DNA from: Narthecium ossifragum
Lineage: Eukaryota; Streptophyta; Magnoliopsida; Dioscoreales; Nartheciaceae
Direction: 5' to 3'
NCBI GenBank assembly: GCA_963920575.1
Contig: OY986970.1
Location: 325,001-389,000, forward strand
Length of the DNA stretch: 64,000 nt
Positions 39,301 through 51,300 of the stretch are shown one piece after another (position 1 is the first letter of the stretch; each line of letters begins with the position of its first letter). The notes beneath the pieces were generated by a model, which was not told the origin of the DNA, ran no database searches, and saw nothing but the letters and a program-made list of their open reading frames with translations. The translations under genes were made by a program, and so were the position numbers.

Positions 39301-42300
39301 TTACTTTGTCTTCGAGCACCTCTCCTGCTTTATATCCTCTCTATGCCTCTAATCACGTGTGAAAAGTAGACGTTAGACACATACCTTTTCAAATTATTGT
39401 CGGCCTCTTTCTTAAGCAGAAGAAGAGGCTCCTATTACTATAGCCAATGATATCTAGAAACAGACCTTGTGCAGCCGATCAAACCAACTAGCAGATCTTT
39501 CTTGCAAAAGGATCCAGTCTATGGCAAGCTCGTACTCTATCGTATTTGGTTGAGAGCAGTGGGAGGTTGACACAGCCTTTCTCTAAGTAGACAGAGAAGT
39601 CACCTAAGCATACAAAGGTATAAGAAAAATGACTCGATAATAAACTGTAACAGCGTCGTTACCATATCCTGCTGCTGCATTTGGCGCCTCATTTTTGGAA
39701 TCGCCAAGTGACCAGTAAACTTGGGCTGCGGCTTTGGAAGCCTCAGAATTCCTTTTGTGCAAACAAGGGGCCTGCAGAAACAGACAGGACTTACCATGAA
39801 TAAAATCCCCGAAACTACATTCTTAAGTTCTATATGACAAGTTGCAGATCATGTGCTCTAGTAACTCCATTACTTCTTTTCTGGAATTCCCTTCTATGAG
39901 AAAAAGGAGGCATAACGACCTCCTGTATTTGCCCATCCAAACAGCACATCCAGTTTCTGCAGAATTGCATTTCATCACACAACCCAATTAGCAAAGGAGC
40001 TATTTAGGTTGCATGGTGGGATAGGAATCCACAATTAGCAAAGGGGCTATTTGGGTGACAATTCCGTAGAGCTCGATGTGTTGTGGGAAACTGTTCCTCT
40101 AGAACCCAATTATAACATGAACAAAAATGAACTGTGATCAGCACCACAAAAGACCGAAGGATTCTTGTAGCTTACTTTACACTTGTCTATAATACACATA
40201 ATGTGTAAGTCAGTGGTGATAAAAAAAGCACTAAAAAAAGTCTTGCTAATGTCAACATCGCATGAAACAGTGTTAACGGCTTCAATCTATGAAACCAATA
40301 GTGAAATTATCTCGAGCAAATACTTGCACACACAGCAGACGCTGCTACTAAGAACTGAAGCGTTCACTTGAGACAAATTAAGCAAGCAATTTCCTCTACC
40401 TCAGAAGTGCATTCACTAACAGTCCATGTGATCTCATTAAGTAAATGGCAAAAGAAGTAGACACTAAATTATTGCCACAATGATTCACAGATTGTTTTCC
40501 AATATGTGCATCAGGTATTTGCATGCAGGGATCAGATAAAAAAAGTTATACCTCCCACTTTGCTGCACTAAACATCGCTTATTAAGCAATTGAACCGCCG
40601 CATCAGCCGCATCCCTGTTTTTAAAGATGGCATATGCACGGCCTGACAATGTAAAAAGAACAATATAAAACTAGCACAAAGAATCTAAATGAATAGTGCA
40701 GAAAAACTGCAAGATAAACAGACTTGAAGCAATCTTATATACCAAAAGGGAAGAAAATGGGAATATACCATAGTTAGGATCTTCATATGTAGCCTGATGT
40801 ATGACTTTGGCTGAGCAACTCTGGCTGGAAAAAGTATACACAATATTCTGCAAAAAAGAAGATCATAAAATATCAAACTTCACAGCACCTCAAACAGATT
40901 CAATTAAATAATTCACCTTCCCACCCAACCAACTAAAATAGTGGAAATTTAAGACTAAACAAACTCAAGTCAAGCATGTACAGGTCGTGACCACCTAGAA
41001 GACTAAAAATCCTTCAAGAGATTTATATGATGCCAAGAAATTCGTAGCGATGGAAAAACTGCTACTCATCATAAGTGACATGAAGATTGCTTAAGTTTTG
41101 ACACTTGACAATAGTTAGGCCACAGATTTCTATCCACATCCAAGAGCTCAGATAATAATGGATGTAGCAAAGAAGAGCCAAGCACTCTAAACACTATTTG
41201 CCATGTTGCATTTTCATATTATCCAATCTACATTGCATTAGCTACATGTTTTTAGTCTTCTATAGAATCACATTGACCAATGAGATAAAATATCGATTGG
41301 AACCAACAGAAATCAAATAATGTTAAAACTTTTATCGAAAGCACTAGTTATACCTCTACATCTGCTGATGTGTAACCTGGGTCCAGGTTGTCCAAAAGAA
41401 CAATCGTACCTTGCTGGCTAGCTTTTTGCATTTTTTCCTCCCAAGGCTGAAATAAGTGCAGAACAAATTATTTGAATATTATACTCATACAAGGATGAAA
41501 ATCAAGGTGTAATTGCCAATACAGTTAGACAACATAGAAGCAAATAATTGAATTTTTTCAAACAGTCATGAAGAAAAGGAAAATTAAAGATAAATAAATC
41601 CATAGAATGTCAGTATAATGCATAAATTTCACAGGTTTTAATTAAGTTCCTAGAGGGTTATGAAATAGACAAACGAGAAGATAATGGGTGACCTTCCAAA
41701 AGCAGAAAGCACGATCAATAACGCAAAGAATTGTAAACCTCAAATGAAAATAATTATTGTCTTAAAGCAATATGAAAGCTAGCCAAAAATAAGGTGCACG
41801 TGATTTCATGTGGCCTACAAATTTCATAAAAGGATCAGGTCTTCCTAAATTAGTTAACAGCCTCGAAGTGGCAGCAGAGACTAGCTGCAGACCCAACTTC
41901 TTCAGTTTACGTATACTTTTACTTTCTATGAGTGCATCTGGGGCTAGAGTACGTGCACTTACCCATGGATTGCCGTGCCGGTCCGGCACTGTGCGTGCCG
42001 GGGGGTTAGCGGCATCGAAACCGCCCCCGTACCGTGCCAAGAAGAAGAAGAAGAAGTAGGAATAGGAGGAGGAGAAGGAAGAAAAACAAGAATGGCACGG
42101 GGGCGTGCCGGACCGGCACGCATCCGTGCCGCGGCACAGAACGTACCGTGCCAGCAGGCTGCCGGCACGGCGCGTGCCAACGGGACGGCAATCCATGCAC
42201 TTACCACATTCCAAGTTCAAATTGAGCCCACCCTTTTACTGACAGAAACATTCCCAACCCATAAAACAATCAAAGCATATTCTTTCTTGCATAAAGAACA

Positions 42301-45300
42301 GAAGCATCACAAGACACGCATTTCTTTTTTCGAGAAATTTTTTAAAGAAACAACACTCCCATATTCATCAAATACCTTGGCAACTCATGTGATTTGTCAT
42401 AATCAAATGCCCATATTGTGAATGTTTTTCCAATTTGAAGCTATAAAATCCCATTATCAATCTTTTGAGAGACAAGTATTAGTCACTCTTCTAAATGTTT
42501 CTGTTATCATCATGATGTGAATGGTGTTACTTCCTAGGACATAATGATTGACAGCTAATCTATTCTAGAGAGAAATCCACAAAAAAGGGTCATGGGACTA
42601 CATCACTTATGATGAATCTGAATAGATGATGGGTCACAGACTGAGTCATCACTTATGTCATCAAACCAATCGTCAACCTTGAAAGATCATGCCTCTTTTT
42701 ACAACATCGTAAAGTGATGGCATGGGACTACATGATTCGAATGACAAAAGGAAAAACAAGTCACATATTCGCAAAATATCTATGAAGCAGAGAGGACAAT
42801 TCCGAAGATCATGACTGCATTAACAAAACCGAGTAAAACCTGAAATCTGTTGAATACAGCCATTATGTAGAAGACCCATGTCTGAGATGTCATATTAAAT
42901 CATCTTTATGTTACTAAAAATATTGCTGACCAGGACGTTTTCAAAATTAAATACTGTCCGGTAACACACCAAAAGAATCCATCAAACGTATGCTCTTCTC
43001 ACTGTATGCTCTCTTCTACGCATATATACTCTTCAGGAAAATAATCTTCTGTCCGCATATTTTTAGGTTCAAATCTCACAAACAAAGAGGAATATGTTCA
43101 GAACTAAGAATATATTTCCAAATCAGGGGACTATATTCCAGCACCTGCATGACTTTTCACTATGTTCCATCTAATCATACTGCGTACAGTTACCACTCTA
43201 TGAGAGTACAAGATAAAGGATTTAACATAATTTTTTAACTATTTTCAAAAGAAGGCAACCTATTGCCATCATAATGTCCATACACTCTATTCCTTTTTCT
43301 ATACAGAATCTTTAGTTAGATAATATAATATAGCAGGTGAAACAACTGTTCTAGCTACTTATACTATTGTCTTCACTCTAGCAGTCCAAAGCTAGACAAG
43401 TACACTGCAATGCCCATGGAAAAAAAAACACAATAAATTAGTAAAGTTAGTATCAATTGCAATCCCCAAGAGAAAAGTAAGACATTAATCAAAACTAAAG
43501 CAGACACTCAGGAAAGATTTTGTGAATAGTAGTCTTCTTTATTGTGAGCATGGGAGAAAATTTAGACAGCCATGGAAGTCCAGAGGCTACTCACAATTGC
43601 CTTGAACCACTTGCTTCTCTCCTGCCAGTAAAACATTAAAAACAAAAGGAAAATCAACCATAAATTTTACAGTTGTCCAACAGAACTTAAACAGTAAACT
43701 CAAAACCAGATACACCTATCATGAAACAATGATTCATACTCATGCACTAAGCTGCAAAAAGAAATGCTTTGAACTATCATTCATACAAGCAGTTACATAT
43801 GTCGAATTCAAACAGCTCGATAAGGGAAACCCAAAACATTATGATGAGAGCTCAAGTATAGATGTACAGAATGGGATTAGAGCAAGTATCTGGTACAGCT
43901 TGAACTTTAAACTAAAGAGATACCCGCTCTTTCAAAGTTGACAGGCAATTTCACTTGGCTTGTTTGTGAGGATTAAAAGGTGGAGGATCATCCAGAGAAG
44001 GGTCCATTTGGTTGGCATGAATCAGGGTGCGCAATGCACTGCAACCTGATTCATGATCCTGTATTTGGTTTACCATGCATCAACTAATGCATCCATCATG
44101 TAATGCATTTTTTTAAGCCAAATCGTGCATAGGATGAAACAACCAAAATTATACACCCATATGCGGTACATCTTCTATACACCCCATGAACATATTAAAA
44201 TATATTCAATAAAGTTATGTAAACATTAAAATTATGTGAACAATATTTTAATCTCAATAAAATCATTATATTATTTTAATCTCATATATATATATATATA
44301 TATAATATTCACATAATGATGCAATAAGGTTAAAATTTATATACATTAAAACTTTAATATATATTACATGAATAATATATATAATACTTTAATATATATA
44401 TATATATATTAAAATTTCACTTTATTACATCATTATGTGAACATTATATGAATAATATATATATTAAAATTTAACTTTATTGTATCATTATCTGAGCATT
44501 ATATAAAATATATATATATTATTGAGATAAAAATAATGTTCACATAATTTTAATGTTCACATAACTTTATTGAATATATTTTAATATATATATTATTCAT
44601 ATTATTCATATAATGTTATATATATATATTGTTCATATAATGTTCACATAATGATGCAACAAAGTTAAAATTTAATATATATATATATATATTAAAATAT
44701 TATATATATTATTCATATTATGTTGTGAACATTATATATATATATTATATATGATCATAGTACATCGGTTGATTACAACCAAACAAGTGCATCTATTGCA
44801 CGATGCATGCACCACCTGATGCATGCATCCTAAAATCCCATGCATCAAGCGATTCTACCAACCAAACGCCCCCTAAATCTTCTTAGAACCTCGCATATTG
44901 GAAGTTAACAAAGCTAACAAGCAAGAAATCAATAAACAACTATGCCTAATTAGCTACACTGGCTTCAGTCAATAAGGCTCTATCCAAGGATTCCTTTGCC
45001 AACCAGCAACCTTGGTGTCGACCGGCAAATCTCGAGCCGGTGGCTTAGCGGCTCCGGCTTTGGGTCCAGCTCTGGCTCAATGGATTTCGTAGGTGAGCTG
45101 ATTGGTACTTGCTGGTGCCGGTCAATACATGGTGTTGCCGGCCGGCAACGGGTTAGTGCCGATCGGAAAGAACAAAAAGGAGAGAAAAAGGGAGAAATAA
45201 TCGGGAGTAAGGATCGATCGTCAGAGGCGGCGGTGAAAGGAGCATTGATCGTCGGGGGCCACGGCGAAGGAGCATCAATCGTCGAAGGCGACGGATCGTT

Positions 45301-48300
45301 GAGGGTGACGATGAAGGAGCATCGATCATCGGAGGTGGCGGCGAAAGAAGAGCATTGGGAGGTTAGGGTTTAACAGGTAACGGGTTATATATACTAAAGA
45401 TAACGGGTTTCGGGTCCAAACCAGTTACTTACCTTTTATATCCAGTCTCCTTTCTCTCCTCCCTCTCTCTCGCGATCGCCCCCATCTCTCTCGTGGTCAC
45501 CCCCGACGCCCCCGATGCGGGTGTTCCTCTCGTCTTCGCCGGAATAGTCGCCTAAGCCCACCACCGACTTTCTTTTTATTTTCCTCACTTTTATGTTCTT
45601 CTCTCCATTGTGCGGCCGGCACTTCCGTTGCCGACGACAATCCTTGGTTCTATCAATTATTCAAATTTCAAAACTTAAAGTGTCAACAAATGGGTATGGC
45701 CATCTACAAACCACAACTGATACCGTGGGCGTTTTGATCTTTAAAGCCATCCAACGCATATTTAGCTATCAGGAAAACCATAGGGTACCAAGCAAAACAT
45801 AAGCATGTCCTTTGTGATTAACTTGCTCCTTGCTCTTAGAAGAGGTTCCAACGTTTAACACTACTTTTAAGTACTTCTATTTCGCAAATCAGCATTTAGA
45901 CATTGTCCATTCCAGCATAAATTGAGCTTTTCTGCATACATTGTGCTATATAACAAATAATATAACACCTCTATCTGCCAGAATGTTGTGCTTTTCAAAC
46001 TTAACAGAGAAATTTTTGAAATGCACATTGATTTCCAAAAGCTCTTATCCTTTTTAATTAATCGTTAAGCGTTTTAGTACCTAGGCAATATGTATGACAC
46101 TAATTCATGACTTAATCATACAAGTGATGCTTAATTATAATGTTTACTATTTAAAGTTAGCCATCATGCGATCTTTCTGTGCACCAATATATGTGCAATT
46201 GTGCAATATTTCTAACAAAAGCGAATAGCAAGCAGCTTGCTCGGGAAGCCCTCACTAACTACGTTGGTCTCTCCAACAATTGTGTTAAAGTAAACTCATT
46301 CAGGTTTCTGGTGACAAGATATTTGATGGCTTCACAAGAAATGCTCTATGTATCTCCAAGTTACCTATATATGATATTAGTGTATGCTCATGCCACCTGG
46401 CACGGTTATTCATGTGCTAGGGGCACTCCACCCTTGGATTCATCTACGTACAATATTTAATTCAGCTTTTTGGCTGAGTGTTCTCCAGCCTTGGATTGAA
46501 TGGATTTAAGTCGTTAGATTGAGGTTTATTCTCTCTCCGCTGTGGTGATAAGTGCAAGTTAAATATTCAAAACCTGCAAATTAATGATAAAAAGGGACTG
46601 CAGGATACTTGAGCGTGAAAAAAACAAATATCTTGACTACGAGGAGTATGCCTAAAGGTCCTTATGCTTTCAAAATATTTAAATTTAGAATAACTTAGGA
46701 CTAAAGAAAAAAGCAATCTTACCGCAACTGGCTTGCTGGTCACTTCCAATATCTTGGGACCAATTTCCGGACTATTTCCCACCATGGAAAGAGATGCCCT
46801 TTTTACAAACTCATCAGGAGGCAGGTGTTTTCTCTCGTTAAGCTTTATCTTCTCAGAAGATCCTTTGTGCAGCCGTAAATCATTGTTCTCATAAGATTCG
46901 AAGATCGACTTCCTCACACCAGGTTCATTCCTGCTCTTCCTCGCATCAGGTTCATCAGTTTCTTTCAACCTCTTTAAAGGCCTAACATCAGGCATGACTG
47001 GATAGGCTCTGTCTCTAGCAGATCCAGGTTTCTTTTGGCTAGAACAATCTGTGAATTTTGCAGCCTTGCTCGAGTCACGGATGGAAGCATATCCTGACCT
47101 TTGAGCAGCCTTGATTTTGGAAAGGGCCTTGGCTTCATTGGCAGCATCTTTGGATGCTGTAAGACCTGGCTTGTCAACACCTTCATCCCTCCCCAGCCCT
47201 TTCAAAGAGTTAGATTTCAAGAGATTTGGCCGAGCATCTTCCCTCCAGTTTAGAAGAAATTTAACTGAAAGATATAGAGACAAAAAACTTATACGTTAAA
47301 AAGCCTGCAGGATTACAATGCACATAAAAAAGATATAGCATAAGAGACACATGCCTTCAACACCAGCAATTTTATCACCCAATTTATCAGATATTGTAAG
47401 CTTTCCAACATCAAATGTCCGGTAAAAGATGTAATCAGCCCTGGCCACTTCTTCTTTGGATGGCAGTCGATTTCTTGCATCCTTCGAAGTGCAGATGACA
47501 TGGCATTTGCCAGCTATAGCCTCCTGAATCAACCCAGACAGTGATTCATCTCAAGATAAATGTCAAAAGAACAAAAGGGACCCTATATGGATGACAGCTT
47601 TCTCCAGACACATGAACGCATGCCCAGGATATTCAAAGAGAACTCCATGGGACTCTTCTAATTTGAGGACTTAAATAGCCTATTACCTAATCGATCAAGA
47701 AAGCGCACAAAGAAGACCAGCTTGATGACCAAAAATATTATAAGCAGAAGTTTTGGCAATTATTGGATATAAATTAACCCCAATTTGCATCAGATACATC
47801 ACATGTAGATAAGGCTCCCGAATGACACAGAAGGGGTAAAATGATGACCAAAATACTATATGCAGAAATTTTAGCAATTCTGACAGAAATTCGCACATTT
47901 TGGATCAGATGCAATAAAAATTGAGTATGAAGATAAAGCTCCTGGATGCATGCTTCTTTCAAGCAACAGGGAATGGGTTGATGCACTAGAAGGGAGAACA
48001 TGATACATTAAGGGCCCGTTTCATTCGCCGTATAGAGTAGAGATGTATAAACTTATACGTTGTATGAGCTATACGATGGATAATTTAGAAATAATTTATA
48101 ATATTATACAATGTTTAATACAGCATGGGATAAAAGATGTATAATATAATATATTATGAATAGACAAAAATGTCCTTCATTAAGAATGTGGCTAAGTATG
48201 AGAAATAAGGGCAATTATGGAATCTACCAAAAACAAATAATACGATGGGTTTTGTATAAAATTATACCGTTCGAGAGGTGGTATAAATTAATACGTCATC

Positions 48301-51300
48301 TAATGCATTAAATTATCCAACATAAAGTAATGTATTAAATTATCCATTGTCACACCAAACACCATATTAGGATGACAACGTATAATTTTATACTATACAT
48401 TCTTTTATGCAGTAAACAAAACGGACCCTAATTTTATACTAAGGGTCCGTTTGGTTGGTTGAATCGCTGATCCAATGTATCGGACTTCCTTGCATCGACT
48501 GAGGCAGCATTGGGCGGCTTGATATGTTGTTTGGTTGTGCAAATGGATCAAGTGCTCCACGCAAATCCAGCGTTTGGTTTGCCCCTTGGATTGTGCGCTC
48601 CATGCAGCTATGATATTTTATTATGGTTTAACATGATAAAATGATTATTTTTACTCTAACATCATTCCAATAGATATATATAACATATATATGGCCATTT
48701 ATGCCACAAAAGCAGCCGCATCGCGACGAATGGCCATTTTGGCCGTTTTATGTGATGCTAGAGAAAGGCCCTTTTAGGCATCGGTGTCGTATGTGTCGCC
48801 CGATGCATTGTAGAAACCAAACATGGGATCCTGCTAGCACTTGGATCGGGCGCTCTAATGCACCCTGATGCAGGCAACCAAACAGACCCAAAGAGAAGGG
48901 ATGACATAAATTTCAAAGGCTTCTTGGAACAAGAGCAAGTTCAAGACTAGCATGAGCAAAAGAAATGCCCGAAGGCAACCCACACAAAACAAAACATATA
49001 TGGTGTGAATTAGCAGTTCAAGATGTTTAAAAAGCCCATCACTTCTTCAACCTTTATGCAATAGCATGGGCCACAATCAGCAGATTTGCATCCTAGCTAG
49101 TCTTTCAGTTATGGAACATGCTTTTGCGAATTTCTAGTGGAATGGGCTTTGGGTGTCAATATGGACTCGATAAAATCTGACTAAACTAATCGCTAGTTTA
49201 TACATTAAAAGAGAAAGCAACCATCCCCATTTTCCAGGTGCCAAATTTAACTATTCAACTGAAGCCGAAAAAATTGAACTTCTCTAGTCCAGTTTTGTCA
49301 TGCTCGAGGAAAAGCTAGTGCAAGACTTGTTAATAGGAAATGCTCAAATATAGAAACTCTGGTCAGGGGTGTAATCGACCAGAGCTTGATCTATCCTAGT
49401 TCTGATCAAGCTTAGGGGTGAGCAAAACCGAACCGAACTTTTAGAACCGAACCGAACAATTCGGTTCGGTTTTTCGGTATATTCGGTTCGGTTTTTTTTT
49501 GTCAAAAATTCGGTATTCAGTTCGGTTTCGGTTTTTATTTTTAAAATTCGATAAATACCGAAATACCGAAATTTTTAAAGTTATATACCTTATTTCGGTT
49601 CGGTTTTATATTGCAAGTAAAAACTACGAATTATTTCAGTTTTTTCAGTTCGGTTCGGTTTTTACATGAATTCGGTTTGGTTCGGTTTTTAAATTAGTGT
49701 ACTGAATTAATTCGGTTCGGTTCGGTTTTTTAAATTATGGTATTTCGGTATTTTAGTATTCGGTATTTCGGTTCGGTATATACCGAATTCTCACCCCTAA
49801 TCAAGCTTGGCTTAAAAGTAATTTCGAGCCTAACATTGATGATGAATCTCGGCTTGATTAATTTTGAGCTGAGCTTCACGTCGAGTCTATGTCAAACCAA
49901 GCCTAGCTCGAGCCTTCACGAGCCTCCTCAACAAGCCTTAACGAGCTATATAATTCATTGAAACTTGAAATCAACAAAATCTAAGTTAGTTTTGTCATAC
50001 TTGGATTCAAACAAATTTATTCAATCATCAACTTCCATCATCAAACATGTAGCTTATTTCCAAAATATGATTCTTTCACACAAGAACTAAGTAAGAAAAG
50101 ACAAAAGGTGCAAACAACAATTATCGAGCCTTAACGAGCCAAGCCTAATCGACCCACATTTGTTCAAGCTCGGCTTGAAATCAAATTAGCTCGACTAACT
50201 CCGATTCAAGCCAAGCTCGATCAACCCTATTGCCAAGATGAGCTCAACCAGCTCGATTATTTTGACAACCCAATGTCAGCCTAGTTCTTGTCTACGCCTA
50301 GGTAGTGCCAAGTAATGTACGGGGCTTGGCTAGGAATAACCTTAAGAGTGTTCAGACCTAACATAATCCAAAAAGTGTCGAGATGGACCTGACTTACCAT
50401 CCCATCACCGTCTTCAATCCTACTAGGTTGAGCTATGCACTCGACAAATCATTTCTTCTAGAAAATTTATGCTTCACTAAGAACTATTCTAATCTACATT
50501 TACGTGTCTTTTTTCTTATATTATTGCACATTTCCATTTTTCTGATGTTGTCCCTTGAATGACTGAACATCATCTATAGGACAAGTGAACATCTTCTAAC
50601 AAAAGTCCGGAAAAAATGAACATCTTTTAACAAATGGATACGTAACAACAAAAGACTAGAAGAAATGAACATCATCAATTTTTCGAGTCTTTTGTCCCTT
50701 GAATGACTATTAATTTCATTGAAAGATCCTTAAAATGCACGATACAATGTGATACTCGATAAAGAATATCATGCCAACCATATTTGACATCACATGAACA
50801 TCTTCCAACAAAATTTTCAATTGGCCAATTGTTCCCCATTATTCAACTCCCTTGCAAAACTCCACAAATTGCACTTCATACCACGACCAAATATGGCATG
50901 CTTATTTTGTCTTCATCGCGGACTCAACAAAATGGATTGGTGCGGAACTCAACAACAAGCCATGAACCACAACAAAACTGATGAAAACAAAACAGATAAA
51001 AACCAAAGATTCCCGTATTGAACGTGCAAAATGTACCCCGATACCTAAAATGGCGAAGGGCTTTTGGCATGGAGCAAGAATATTTGTCACGATACACATA
51101 GTACCATATAGTTTTCTCTCGAAACGAATCCTAAACATGCAAATTTGGATCCAAAAACCATCATAAGGTATTGTTTCTGCCCCTATATCCAAAACTCATT
51201 ATTGATCGGTAGTCATAATGGCAAATGATATATAGCATAGCCATATCTAGGATACCATCTTATAGAGATTAAAATCTTTAAGTTTCAACTTAAATCCCAA

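Noticed and set aside
41975..42421. 148-codon plus-strand frame
   Set aside because: Runs through the GTGCC MITE and out into the ASI1 intron; not a gene.
47296..47354. Extension of the ASI1 exon to GMCLLCY
   Set aside because: This is intron read-through beyond the GC donor; it runs into a stop and lacks homology.
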